Origin: Lachnospiraceae bacterium GAM79
Lineage (GTDB): Bacteria > Bacillota > Clostridia > Lachnospirales > Lachnospiraceae
Assembly: GCA_003584705.1 (NCBI GenBank)
Contig: AP018536.1
Span: 3,596,001-3,660,000 of the forward strand
Direction of reading: 5' to 3'
Length of the DNA: 64,000 bases
In this document: positions 44,996 to 54,696 of the stretch, piece by piece
Numbering within the stretch: position 1 is the stretch's first letter
How the letters are laid out: each line of letters starts with the position of its first letter
Notes under the pieces: generated by a model
Seen by the model: only the letters and a program-made list of their open reading frames with translations
The model's database searches: none
What the model was told of the DNA's origin: nothing
Position numbers and translations under genes: made by a program

Positions 44996-45982
44996 TTAAT
45001 TCTTTCTTGCGGTAACGCTGACCCATTCTCCCTGGTAGGTCACTTCCAGTACTTCCAATCCAGCGGCCTTCACAGCCTCCACCACGGTCTGCTCCTTGTC
45101 ATCAATGATGCCAGAGGTGATGTAGATACCGCCCTTCTTCAGCTGATGTACGATGACAGGAGTCAACGGTACCAGTACATCTGCCAGAATATTGGCCACC
45201 ACGATATCATAACACTCATAGCCTACCTTGTCCTGCACTTCTTTGTCTGTAATGATATTGCCGATCATCATGTCAAACTGTGCCGGATCGATTCCATTCA
45301 CTTCGCAGTTCTGGGCCACAGCTTCCACAGCACAGATATCCAGATCGGTTCCCACGGCATGTTTTGCCCCGAACATGAGGGATAAAATTGCCAGAATACC
45401 GCTGCCGGTGCCGACATCCAAAAGCTCTGTATCAGGAGTGATGAACTTACGCAGCTGACGGATACACAGCTGTGTGGTCTCATGCATACCGGTGCCAAAT
45501 GCCGTACCGGGATCGATATGAAGCACCATCTTGTCAGTATCTTCCGGTTTGATATTTTCCCAGGAAGGGATCACCAGGATATCATCGATATAGAACTGGT
45601 GGAAATACTGTTTCCAGTTGTTGATCCAGTCAATGTCCTCCGTCTCATCTACCACAACAGAAGCCTCGCCGATATCCATAAACTGGCGTAAGTCTTCCAG
45701 TTCCCGCTTTACATCCGCAAGTACAGCTTCGGTCGTGGTCTTCTCCCCGGCCACTTCCAGACTGCCGTCCTCTTTTTCCTCTACAAAAAAACTTAAATAG
45801 GCAATGCCGTCATCCTCCGGTCCGTCCGGCAGGATATCTACAAACATCTGCTCCTTCTCCATGGCGGTCAGGGGCACCTTGTCTTCGATCTGTGCCCCTT
45901 CCAGTCCGAGATCGTACAGGGTGCTGATAATAATATCTTCTGCTTCCGTTACCGTCTTTATTCTGAATTTAACCCACTTCAT
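44996..45982 (-). CDS. prmA: Ribosomal protein L11 methyltransferase PrmA
   Basis: This 328-residue enzyme trimethylates ribosomal protein L11. SAM motif I reads LLDVGTGSGILAI, and the NPPY-equivalent region reads DIVVANILADVLVPL. The ATG at 45982 starts the family-typical MKWVKFRI; the frame upstream is not used. The start lies inside the end of the previous gene (14-base overlap), so its translation is coupled to a surface-protein gene. Confidence 0.95.
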   Translation of the reverse strand: MKWVKFRIKTVTEAEDIIISTLYDLGLEGAQIEDKVPLTAMEKEQMFVDILPDGPEDDGIAYLSFFVEEKEDGSLEVAGEKTTTEAVLADVKRELEDLRQFMDIGEASVVVDETEDIDWINNWKQYFHQFYIDDILVIPSWENIKPEDTDKMVLHIDPGTAFGTGMHETTQLCIRQLRKFITPDTELLDVGTGSGILAILSLMFGAKHAVGTDLDICAVEAVAQNCEVNGIDPAQFDMMIGNIITDKEVQDKVGYECYDIVVANILADVLVPLTPVIVHQLKKGGIYITSGIIDDKEQTVVEAVKAAGLEVLEVTYQGEWVSVTARKN

Positions 45983-46607
45983 TGTTCTTTTTTTCCTTTC
46001 TTTTCCATTGTTCCAACACAGCATATATCATTGCAGCCACTATTGCAATAAAACTGTCGATTTCCAATACGCTGACCGCATCCAGCTTCTCTCTCCAGGT
46101 GTATCGGTTCAATGCCTGTCCGTCCACAGTTGCTTCATGTACCACCAGTTGCTGATTTTCCGGTACATGCGCCTTTTCCGTAGTAGTATATACTACCTGC
46201 GGCAGATTCTCGGAAATACTTTGATTCACGATCCGGTATTCATATACAGCGCCCCTTTTCAGCCGGGTCTCGATGACGGCAGGGAAAAATGTCGTCGCTT
46301 CCATGGCATCATAAGGAATTACACCTTCATATATCTTCTGATCCTCTTTCCATATCTCCAGACCCAGAAGTCCGTTCCGTTCTTCCTCCTGATTATAGTT
46401 CACCGCAATTTCCAGTGTTTTCAGAAAATCTGTCTCCGCAACAAAATACTGCGAAGCATATTCTCCCACCTGCAGGGGCTCTGTATATCCATAATCCTCA
46501 CTTAAGGAACTGTCCTTTTTATCTTCACGGATTCCTCCATACGGCCATACAAACAGCATGGAAAGTATCGCTGCCAGCAGGACTCCTCTTTCCACCCATT
46601 TAATCAT
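45969..46607 (-). CDS. Unknown membrane-anchored extracytoplasmic protein
   Basis: This 212-residue protein has a membrane helix near 8-25, an extracytoplasmic domain of about 145 residues rich in beta-strand pattern (QYFVAETDFLKTLEIAVNY), a second helix near 180-198 and a Lys-rich cytoplasmic end. I do not recognise a family. It overlaps the upstream glycosyltransferase gene by eight bases and prmA by fourteen. The context suggests a partner of the glycosyltransferase or YhgE proteins. Confidence 0.65.
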   Translation of the reverse strand: MIKWVERGVLLAAILSMLFVWPYGGIREDKKDSSLSEDYGYTEPLQVGEYASQYFVAETDFLKTLEIAVNYNQEEERNGLLGLEIWKEDQKIYEGVIPYDAMEATTFFPAVIETRLKRGAVYEYRIVNQSISENLPQVVYTTTEKAHVPENQQLVVHEATVDGQALNRYTWREKLDAVSVLEIDSFIAIVAAMIYAVLEQWKRKEKKNNEVG

Positions 46608-48054
46608 TTCCCGTTTCCTCCGTTATGTTCACCTTTAAAATATCAAAATCCGTATTCCCATCCATATACTGGAATCCATAATGTCCCATATTTTCATAGG
46701 TTACGGTATATTTATCCGATTCCTCCAGCAGATGTCCGAAACACTGGAAATACCAGACTCTTTTCCCCACCAGTTCTTCCAGATCCGGTACCTCTTCCAT
46801 GGTATAAAAGATCTGGTCCGGCATATAGCATCCGAATAGCTGTCCGAAGCGGGAATCCGTATCGTAGACGACCACATCTCCCGGCTCCATATTCTCCGCT
46901 ATAAATGCCTTCGTCTCTTCCAGATATGAGATTGTACCATATTCTTCATGATAAGAGATTCCGTAGGCCGACACTCCCATCCACACAGTGAAGGACAGAC
47001 AGGCGATCCATTCCTGTAAATTGATCCTGGATAAAATGATCGTCATTCCCAGCCAGAACAATCCCATGCTATGCATAACATGGCGGTAGGTAAAAAAGTG
47101 GGACGCGTGTAATGCCAGCAGCGCCGCCATCAAATAGCTTATTGGGAAAATACAGGTACACAGAACCGCAAAAACACCGTTTCTTCTCCCCAGCCGCTTC
47201 CAGAAGAGGATCGCACAGACCAGTGTCAGTACAAAAAGAAGTTCTCCCATTTTGGTCGCATACTTCACTCTGGTTCCGAAAATGAAATCAAAAAATTCGT
47301 AAATACCGAATTTGGACTGGTTCGTCGGGTTTCCATCAGAAACCAGCAGATGAAAGAAATCGGATTTTATCAGCCATGCCACAAAAAGCAATACAACGGA
47401 ACCACCACAGACAAACGGCTTCCAGATCTGTTTTCTGTCCTGCTGCCAAATCACCGCCACCAGATACAGGTAGATAAACAGGTAACTGAACGCGGTAAAG
47501 TAATGACTGAAAATACCGCAGAAGGTCGTCAGAAACAATATCGTCCACAGGGCCTTACTGTTCAGACGCTCCCGCAGGAAATAAGCGGTCAGTCCGCAGA
47601 CGGTAACTCCAAACACCGTCCAGGAATACATTCTGTTGTTCACACTGATCTTCATCATTGCAGGTGTCAGGCTTACCATGATCATATAAAGGGCTGCTGT
47701 CTTCGCTCCCCACTGCCTGCGGATCACGACAGGCCCCAGCAGCATGGACAATACCGTTCCCAGCAATGCAAACATTTTGTAGGCAATAATGCCGTCTCCT
47801 GCCAGAAACGACCACAGCCGCAATCCCATATACCATACCGGCACATCCGTATCATGGGCCGCCAGTACCACGCGAATGATTCCCATCATCGTATTGTCAT
47901 GGGCGGTGCGATAACTGTATGCTTCATCATAGTCGATCCCCTCACTGAGACACAGGGAGAACAATACCGCCGTGCACAGAATGAGGATCAGCCATAAGCC
48001 AATGGTTGTAATTTTATGTTTCTTTTCCGAAGTCATTTTTTTCATCTGCATCAA
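46600..48054 (-). CDS. Membrane glycosyltransferase (GT39/PMT-like)
   Basis: This 484-residue protein has about eleven membrane helices and the donor-binding loop EGIDYDEAYSYRTAHDN at residues 37-53, with the Asp-Glu pair of GT-C enzymes. A soluble C-terminal domain of about 110 residues follows. Its start overlaps the end of the upstream YhgE gene by four bases (ATGA). The acceptor may be a surface protein or polymer handled by the neighbours. Confidence 0.75.
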   Translation of the reverse strand: MMQMKKMTSEKKHKITTIGLWLILILCTAVLFSLCLSEGIDYDEAYSYRTAHDNTMMGIIRVVLAAHDTDVPVWYMGLRLWSFLAGDGIIAYKMFALLGTVLSMLLGPVVIRRQWGAKTAALYMIMVSLTPAMMKISVNNRMYSWTVFGVTVCGLTAYFLRERLNSKALWTILFLTTFCGIFSHYFTAFSYLFIYLYLVAVIWQQDRKQIWKPFVCGGSVVLLFVAWLIKSDFFHLLVSDGNPTNQSKFGIYEFFDFIFGTRVKYATKMGELLFVLTLVCAILFWKRLGRRNGVFAVLCTCIFPISYLMAALLALHASHFFTYRHVMHSMGLFWLGMTIILSRINLQEWIACLSFTVWMGVSAYGISYHEEYGTISYLEETKAFIAENMEPGDVVVYDTDSRFGQLFGCYMPDQIFYTMEEVPDLEELVGKRVWYFQCFGHLLEESDKYTVTYENMGHYGFQYMDGNTDFDILKVNITEETGND

Positions 48055-50180
48055 ATCATTAATCCTGTCTTCTCTTTACTCTTCTCTATCATATGATTCA
48101 GCTTGCGGAACGGCGGCTCCAACACCAGACCAAGCAGCAATACTACGATCAGGAACAGTGTCATTTTTCCTACATTGATCCAATAATCCACGCCGTACAT
48201 TCCTGCAATACATTCTTTAAACGCTTTCATGCCAAACTGGAACGGCAGGAAAGGATAGATCCACTGGAATACCTGCGGAAGAACCTCGATAGGGAACGTT
48301 CCGCCGCTTCCCGCCACCTGGATGACCATGACTACAATAGCCAGTGCCTCACCCACGTTTCCAAAAGCGAAAGTCACAGAATACATAAAGCAGCTGAATG
48401 CCGCACTGGCCACGGCTGCCGCCAGCCAGTATAAAAATCTGTGCTGACACTGTATCTCAATATAATAAAGGTTCCCAAGAACAATAAGCAGTGTCTGTGC
48501 CTGTCCAATCAGGAAAAACAGCAGATATCTGCCAAAATATCTCTCATGCGCCTTATAATGATCCCCCGGTTCAATGGGTTTCACACCCACGTGAATAATA
48601 GCCACCAGGAACAGCGCTCCCACCCAGATTGCCAGGATCGTATAGAACGGCGATGCTGCAGAGCCGTAATGATCCACCGGATAAACAGGTACCGTCTCCA
48701 GTCTGACCGGAGAAGATACGAAGTCTGCCACCGCCGTCGGATCGGCAGCCATAGCGCTTAAAATATCCTCATAGGTCTCCGCACCGGTGATCCGTTTTAT
48801 ATTATCTGCTATTTTGCTGACCTTGTCCAGCAGTTCCTGTGCGATCACCAGGGAATCCTGCAGGCTGACATTACCTTCCTGCAAAGTCTGCTGATACTCT
48901 TTCAGAATATCGGAAATTTCATCCATATTCACATCCGTACCGTTCATCATCGCTGCTGCATTCAGGAAAGCCTGCTGCATGGATTTGCCGGTAGCCCGGA
49001 AAGAAGGTCTGACATTGTTATTGTAATCACTCATCAGATTATTCAGCTGTTTGTTGCAGATCTGGATCTGTTCCCGGATCTGTGCCCGCAGAGTATTGAT
49101 ATCATGATCCACATCTCCCTTGCTGTCTTGCAGCTGTTTCAGATCCGCTTCGATCGTTTTCAGAGACTGGTTGATCTCCTGAATCTGAGCATCCTGTCCG
49201 GTGATCAGGCTTCCCAGCACATCCATATTGGCCTGCATGCCCTGTACCAGTCCGATGGCCGTGCCCAATCCGGTGTCCGTGGTGCTTCCCACATTGTTGC
49301 TGCCCATCTGCTCCAGCAATCCATCAGAAAAGACCGACAGATACTGCAACGCTTCCGTGACCATATCCATACTGCTGCTCACCATATCTCCCATAACGTC
49401 AACCGCATCGACGCTGGAATTGATCATGGTCTGCATACCGATCATGGTATTTCGTCCATTCTCCAGCATATTATCCATATCCGGGAGCATATTCTGGCTG
49501 GTCTCCATGATCATCTCCGCGGAGGTCATAATACTCTGGAAGGACTGTAACATAACCACATAATCCTGCAACTGTGCCTGCATGGTGTCCAGAGATTCTT
49601 CCACACTGGTCTGCCCGCCGGCATTCACCACCGAAAGGGCATTTCCCGCTTTCATCACCGCTTCTGCCACAGTACTGATAAAGGTGGCATTTACCTGTTC
49701 CTGCACAGCATTTTTCGCTTTGCCCGTGATTTTGGGGGCAATACCATTCTTTTTCTCATTTTCATAGTAGTAAATGGTGGGATGATCCACTTCACCGTCG
49801 ATAAATCCCAGCATTTCCTGAGTAAACGTCTCCGGAATAATCAATGCCGCATAGTAATCACTGTTCTTCACACCTTCCAGTGCTTCCTCCGTGGTCTCCG
49901 GGAACACCCAGCCGATAGTGGTATTGGCTCCCAGAGCCTCCAGCACACTGTCTCCCACGTTCAGAGACAGCCCCATGATCTCCGCCCCGGCATCATCGGA
50001 AGCCACGGCTACTTTCAGCTGACTGGTAGCTGCGGGCTCGTAAGGATCCCAGTTGGAGAAAATGTTGAACCAGGCATACAGTGCCGGGAGGATGCTGAGT
50101 CCCATGATAATAACGACCGCCACCACATTATTGCTGATCCGACGGATGTCGGTGGTAAATATTTTCCAGATATTATGCAT
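48051..50180 (-). CDS. YhgE/Pip domain membrane protein, copy 2
   Basis: This 709-residue protein has one N-terminal helix ending in ILPALYAWFNIFSNWDPY, a family hallmark, then about 430 extracytoplasmic residues with long coiled-coil stretches, and a C-terminal block of five or six helices of ABC-2 type. YhgE/Pip proteins include a phage infection protein of lactococci, and the EsaA component of type VII secretion shares the plan. The ATG at 50180 follows the stop of the small acidic gene by one base. No ATPase is nearby. Confidence 0.88.
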   Translation of the reverse strand: MHNIWKIFTTDIRRISNNVVAVVIIMGLSILPALYAWFNIFSNWDPYEPAATSQLKVAVASDDAGAEIMGLSLNVGDSVLEALGANTTIGWVFPETTEEALEGVKNSDYYAALIIPETFTQEMLGFIDGEVDHPTIYYYENEKKNGIAPKITGKAKNAVQEQVNATFISTVAEAVMKAGNALSVVNAGGQTSVEESLDTMQAQLQDYVVMLQSFQSIMTSAEMIMETSQNMLPDMDNMLENGRNTMIGMQTMINSSVDAVDVMGDMVSSSMDMVTEALQYLSVFSDGLLEQMGSNNVGSTTDTGLGTAIGLVQGMQANMDVLGSLITGQDAQIQEINQSLKTIEADLKQLQDSKGDVDHDINTLRAQIREQIQICNKQLNNLMSDYNNNVRPSFRATGKSMQQAFLNAAAMMNGTDVNMDEISDILKEYQQTLQEGNVSLQDSLVIAQELLDKVSKIADNIKRITGAETYEDILSAMAADPTAVADFVSSPVRLETVPVYPVDHYGSAASPFYTILAIWVGALFLVAIIHVGVKPIEPGDHYKAHERYFGRYLLFFLIGQAQTLLIVLGNLYYIEIQCQHRFLYWLAAAVASAAFSCFMYSVTFAFGNVGEALAIVVMVIQVAGSGGTFPIEVLPQVFQWIYPFLPFQFGMKAFKECIAGMYGVDYWINVGKMTLFLIVVLLLGLVLEPPFRKLNHMIEKSKEKTGLMI

Positions 50181-50181
50181 A

Positions 50182-50661
50182 CTATTCACCATCCTCCCAG
50201 TCTTCGGTCTCGTCTTCGTTTTCCTCTTCGGTTTCGTCTTCCGGATTCTCTTCGGTTTCATTTTCCGGATCCTCTTCGGTCCCGATCTCGGCCGGGGAAT
50301 TCAGGCCTTCACCAATCAGTTTCCGGGTCTCCCGGATGATCTGCGCCGCCCGGTCAAAGTCTGTCGGAGTCACCGCTTTGAGATCGCCTTCTTCTCCTTT
50401 GAGCTCCATGATCTTCTCCTGCAGATTATAATCCATATATTCCACAACGATCAGATAGATTGACAGGGCAAACAGCGACACGATCCACAGGATCAGGAAG
50501 ATGACCTTGTTGCTGCCAGTCAGGAACAACAGTGCCAGAAAAAACAAGGGGACGATCCAGATACATTTCAGACCGATCTTTATTCTTTTTCTATTCTTCT
50601 CATGAAGGGCCTGCTCGTAATCCAGAACCTTCTGAAAAATTTCTTCGTAATTTCTCTCCAT
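50182..50661 (-). CDS. Small membrane protein with acidic repeat tail
   Basis: This 159-residue protein starts at an ATG preceded by AGAAAGG. Two membrane helices lie near 35-85, followed by a helical segment, and the last 30 residues consist almost only of Glu, Asp, Asn, Thr and Pro in an imperfect repeat of the type ENETEENPED. The DNA under the tail is a short tandem repeat that may vary in length. It sits between the two YhgE genes with one-base spacing to the second. The function is unknown. Confidence 0.7.
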   Translation of the reverse strand: MERNYEEIFQKVLDYEQALHEKNRKRIKIGLKCIWIVPLFFLALLFLTGSNKVIFLILWIVSLFALSIYLIVVEYMDYNLQEKIMELKGEEGDLKAVTPTDFDRAAQIIRETRKLIGEGLNSPAEIGTEEDPENETEENPEDETEEENEDETEDWEDGE

Positions 50662-50677
50662 GATTTTACCTTTCTGC

Positions 50678-50740
50678 CTGTTCGGAACTTCATTCACAAA
50701 CCCACTCCTGCGGAGTTTTCGTTTTCATGGTTCTGAACAG
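50678..50740 (+). repeat. Diverged member of the ACTATTCAGA repeat family, copy 8
   Basis: CTGTTCGGAAC and GTTCTGAACAG form the outer arms. Inside, CATTCACAAACC, the hairpin ACTCC-TGC-GGAGT, and CGTTTTCA follow the family plan with changed bases. It lies between the two YhgE-related genes. Confidence 0.5.
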
Positions 50741-50743
50741 GTG

Positions 50744-52954
50744 TCACATTAACTCAGTGTCTTCCATACGCTCTTCCACAAAATGGTTCAGTTTTACGAA
50801 CGGGATCCGGATCACCAGGCCGATCAACAGTCCCTCGATCATAAACAGGCTCAATTTTGCCAGTGCTTCCATATAGGCAGTACCGTACATACCCGCCAGT
50901 GCCTCACGCATAGCCCGGATGGCATAGGGGAAGGGAAAGAAAATATAAATCTTCTGGTAGGTGTCCGGTAGCAGTTCGATCGGGAAGGTACCGCTGGAAC
51001 CAGCGATCTGCAATACCATAACAATAACGCAGACGGCCTTGCCCACATCTCCGAATGCCAGTGTCAGAGAATAGATCAACAGGGAAAATGCCGTAGCCGT
51101 AAAGCTTGCCGCCAGGAAAAACAGCCCCGGTTCCACAATGTTTACTTTTAACAGCCACAGATCTCCGGCCACAATGATGGCTGCCTGAATCTGTGCCAAT
51201 AAGAAGAACAGCAAATATCTGCCGAAATACAATTGATAGCTCTGTACATTTTCAAGCCCTTTCGGAGAGGCTTTTACTTTCACCAGTGCCACCAGGATCG
51301 TAGAACCTACCCAGATCGCCAGTGTGGAATAGAACGGTGTCATGGCAGAACCATACGTAGCCACCGGATACATGGCTATGGTCTCCATGGTTACGGGAGA
51401 TGCAAAATATGCCCCCAGACTATCCGGATCTCCTCCAAGGAAACGCACCAGAATATCCATCATTTCCTCTTCGGATGCACCGTCCAGCTTCTCTGTCAGA
51501 TCTGTGAGTTTGGCACTGATATTATCTACCACATCTTTGATCTGTCCCAGACTCTCACTGGTTCCGGACACAGTGTCACCGACACCTTTCATGACAACTC
51601 CGACATTTTTCACCGTATTGCTCAGGGTATTTACCAGATTGGTCACCTGATTCAGAGAATCTGACATATTTGTCAGAACCTTCTGCATCTGGGGCACCAG
51701 ATTATTCTTATAGATTCCCTGCATATTACTTACAGAAGTCTCGCAGCTGTCAATGGCGCTCCTTAAATTATTCATGGCATTGTTGACATTGACCTTTGCA
51801 TTCTCCGCAGCCTTGTCGTCCGTGGATTCCAGAACGCTGCCCACTACGGTATTCATCAGATCCAGTTCCTTCTGCATAGCTTTCAATGCTTCCATAGCCG
51901 CATCAGTTGCCGCTGCGTTGATATTGCTGCCGGTGCCGCCGTTCGCAGCATTACCGTCAGAGACGCTTTCCAGCTTTTGTTGGATCAGTGCCGCCAGCAG
52001 TGTATTTACTTGTCCGTTCAGCGTATTGGTATCTCTTGCCACCCGGTTCAGATCTCTCGTCATCTGGGCGGTATCCTCCGCCAGTTTGCTTTCATCCAGA
52101 GCCTTTTTGATACTTTCCAGAGAGTTATTGATATTGCTCATGGAAGTATCGATGTTGTTGCTGAAATTGCCCAGGGTGTCTCTGGTAGAAGACAGATCCT
52201 GACTGCTCTGGTTCAGACTGGCTGTGGTGCTGTCCAGTTTCTTCTGCATCGCGGGAATCTCATAGTTGACATGGGTGATGGCAGACTCCAGCCGCGCATT
52301 GCCTGCCTGAAAGGAGTCGATCATGGCACTGTATTCCTTCAGATTGTCATTCAGTTCCTCCAGTTTGGAACAGAATTCCTCTACATAACTGTCCCCCTGT
52401 ACCTGATCCGACACCGTATTGCCCTCTTCAAATACCGTGGTAGCTGCCACCTTGATAAAGGTCTCATTGATGGTATTCTGCAGAGTTCCTGCCACCGTAT
52501 CCGTGATTTTGGTGGCAATGGCATTGCTCTTCTGATTCTGATAATAGATCAGCGCCGGATTCTCAAAATCATCCGAAAATACATTGTACATACTATAAGT
52601 AAATTTATCGGTAATGACGATGGCTGCATAATATTTTCCGGCTTCCACGCCCTCTTTTGCTTCTTCCTCGGTATCCAGAAAGATCCATTTTACACTGGTG
52701 TTGGAATGCAGGCTTTCCAGTACGGATTCTCCCATATTTACCACCGATCCGTCTTTCAGCGTATAGTCCTGATCCAGGGATACTACCGCCACAGGAATTC
52801 CTCCGGTATTGGCATAGGGATCCCAGTTGGCAAATATATTAAACCACGCATACAGCGACGGTATCACGCACAACCCGATAATAATAACCAGCGCAAAAGG
52901 CTGCTTCACCAGTTTTTTCAGATCTCCGGTAAAAATCTTCCAAATATTTTTCAT
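50744..52954 (-). CDS. YhgE/Pip domain membrane protein, copy 1
   Basis: This 736-residue protein shares the plan of copy 2: the N-terminal helix with VIPSLYAWFNIFANWDPYANT, a long extracytoplasmic coiled-coil region (about 40-540), and a C-terminal ABC-2-like membrane block ending before PFVKLNHFVEERMED. The start overlaps the end of the O-antigen-ligase-like gene by four bases (ATGA). The two copies are diverged enough to suggest a heteromeric complex rather than a recent duplicate. Confidence 0.88.
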   Translation of the reverse strand: MKNIWKIFTGDLKKLVKQPFALVIIIGLCVIPSLYAWFNIFANWDPYANTGGIPVAVVSLDQDYTLKDGSVVNMGESVLESLHSNTSVKWIFLDTEEEAKEGVEAGKYYAAIVITDKFTYSMYNVFSDDFENPALIYYQNQKSNAIATKITDTVAGTLQNTINETFIKVAATTVFEEGNTVSDQVQGDSYVEEFCSKLEELNDNLKEYSAMIDSFQAGNARLESAITHVNYEIPAMQKKLDSTTASLNQSSQDLSSTRDTLGNFSNNIDTSMSNINNSLESIKKALDESKLAEDTAQMTRDLNRVARDTNTLNGQVNTLLAALIQQKLESVSDGNAANGGTGSNINAAATDAAMEALKAMQKELDLMNTVVGSVLESTDDKAAENAKVNVNNAMNNLRSAIDSCETSVSNMQGIYKNNLVPQMQKVLTNMSDSLNQVTNLVNTLSNTVKNVGVVMKGVGDTVSGTSESLGQIKDVVDNISAKLTDLTEKLDGASEEEMMDILVRFLGGDPDSLGAYFASPVTMETIAMYPVATYGSAMTPFYSTLAIWVGSTILVALVKVKASPKGLENVQSYQLYFGRYLLFFLLAQIQAAIIVAGDLWLLKVNIVEPGLFFLAASFTATAFSLLIYSLTLAFGDVGKAVCVIVMVLQIAGSSGTFPIELLPDTYQKIYIFFPFPYAIRAMREALAGMYGTAYMEALAKLSLFMIEGLLIGLVIRIPFVKLNHFVEERMEDTELM

Positions 52955-54537
52955 ATAGCTTCTAGCAACTCCTCATCCGTATCCATTTGATTGGTTTTGG
53001 TCTTTTCTCCCCGGGCCGCCGCTTCACACAATCCCAGTATCAGGAAGAAAAGCGGCGCATTCAGCACCTGCTGAAAGCTGATCAGGGAATGTATCCCGTA
53101 GGTAAGCAGTAACAATACTGCGAGAAAATTCTTCCTGTATGTCTGCAGCGCCGTGATAAAAACAGCTGCATAGGCAGCCACACCCAGCAGTCCCATATTG
53201 ACCAGTGTGGTGAGCCACTCATTATGTGCATTGGTAAAAACAGAGCCTTCAAAATATCCTTTATCAAAAAGCACCGTGCCTCCCGGCAACAGTTCTCCCA
53301 GATACGATGCAAAACAATCCGGGCCTGCTCCCAACAGCTTCTGATGCAGATTTCCTTTCCGGAAACCCATCCATGCCATCTGCCACAATCTTCCCCGGCG
53401 ATTGCCCCATTCCGCAAAATCGATTACCGACAACCGATGCAGATACCATGCCAGCACTACCGCTATTCCTGCCAGTGCACAACACAATACTCCCTCTTGC
53501 AATATTTTTTTCTTATTCTCCGGAATCCTGCGACAGGCTCCCCAAAGCAGCAGACACCCTGCTGCAACCGGAATCCATCCCTGCCAGGCTGCCAGTTTTT
53601 TGGCGATGCCATCCTGCAGGAGAATGTCAAACGTTCCCAGATATAACATCCATTTACCCCAACGGCACATTCCCAGCGCCACCGCTGCAAGAAAAAGGAA
53701 ATATACTTCCCAATGTCCGGTTTGCTTCCGGTCGAGCCAAAAGCACAACCCCATGACTGTGCATGCCACGATCACACCGCTGTCACTTCCCTGTAAAAGC
53801 AGAAGCATCATGGCCAACATATTGCACGTTCCTGCCAGCAGTGTGGGACCTTTTTTCCCTGCTTCCACTGCCCGGTGAAACAGCGTCATGGAAAAGGGAA
53901 ACATCACACTGTAATACCCGCTGAGCCAGTTGCTGTTCCCCAGCGTGGTCAACATATGGGTAAATTCCCAGTCCCCCACAACGTAACCCTTGAGAAGTCC
54001 CAGAGGATCATAGCCCAGCTTCTGCAACAGACCGATCAGGGTGACCGCCACAAAAGCCGCCTCTCCTAACCATATCGCCGTTTTACAACTACCTCCGTAC
54101 TTCGCCGTCAGTAAAAAACCTCCGATCATCAAACAGATCGTGACAGCTCCCATGTACCATTCCCGCTCTCCGTTCCACGCGATACTGCCATAGGGGCTGC
54201 AGATTGCAGAGAGTAACGCACAGATTCCGTACAGGCAGACTGCCGTCGTTACCGCATGTGTTCTGCATTTATCGACCGATTTTTTCACTACTTCAGCCAG
54301 AGATCTGGCAAAAATCCGATGTTCCCCTGTCCACCGGCTGCTTACAGCAAAGACACACAGTGCCAGCAATGCGATCCCCTGGCAAAGCAGTGAAACATTG
54401 CGATACAGGTAATATTTGGTATCACCCAGTTTATAATATCCATTCCAGGGAATATAATAAAGAGGCAGCACTGCCAGAATAACGATCAGATAACTCTGAC
54501 ATACAATTTTCAGAAATTCCTCTTTCCGGTTCTCCAT
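52951..54537 (-). CDS. O-antigen ligase/polymerase-like membrane protein (Wzy_C type)
   Basis: This 528-residue protein has about twelve membrane helices and a periplasm-equivalent loop with WQMAWMGFRKGNLHQKLLGAG and FTNAHNEWLTTLVNMG, the pattern of the Wzy_C family, where an H-N-E turn is usual. It would polymerise or transfer lipid-linked glycans at the outer membrane face. It is the first gene of the long operon. AAGGAG precedes the ATG at proper spacing. Confidence 0.82.
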   Translation of the reverse strand: MENRKEEFLKIVCQSYLIVILAVLPLYYIPWNGYYKLGDTKYYLYRNVSLLCQGIALLALCVFAVSSRWTGEHRIFARSLAEVVKKSVDKCRTHAVTTAVCLYGICALLSAICSPYGSIAWNGEREWYMGAVTICLMIGGFLLTAKYGGSCKTAIWLGEAAFVAVTLIGLLQKLGYDPLGLLKGYVVGDWEFTHMLTTLGNSNWLSGYYSVMFPFSMTLFHRAVEAGKKGPTLLAGTCNMLAMMLLLLQGSDSGVIVACTVMGLCFWLDRKQTGHWEVYFLFLAAVALGMCRWGKWMLYLGTFDILLQDGIAKKLAAWQGWIPVAAGCLLLWGACRRIPENKKKILQEGVLCCALAGIAVVLAWYLHRLSVIDFAEWGNRRGRLWQMAWMGFRKGNLHQKLLGAGPDCFASYLGELLPGGTVLFDKGYFEGSVFTNAHNEWLTTLVNMGLLGVAAYAAVFITALQTYRKNFLAVLLLLTYGIHSLISFQQVLNAPLFFLILGLCEAAARGEKTKTNQMDTDEELLEAI

Positions 54538-54578
54538 CCTGCAGGCTCCTTCGTGTCACAGACAGCATAACTACTTGA

Positions 54579-54607
54579 ATTGTAAGCGTTTCTGCCCATT
54601 CTGTCAA
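54579..54607 (-). promoter_or_regulatory. Strong promoter of the eight-gene surface operon
   Basis: A perfect TTGACA (54602-54607) and TACAAT (54579-54584) are 17 bases apart on the minus strand, about 42 bases before the start codon. Confidence 0.8.
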
Positions 54608-54696
54608 ACCGTTCACCCTGCCTTTTGACAAAAAAACCAAACTGTATTCTATATCATTGGCCTTCAAAGATACCTTTAACTTTTTCCCAACAAACC

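Noticed and set aside
44183..45385. 400-codon plus-strand frame opposite rsmE and prmA
   Set aside because: It runs antisense across two well-recognised genes and has no family features.
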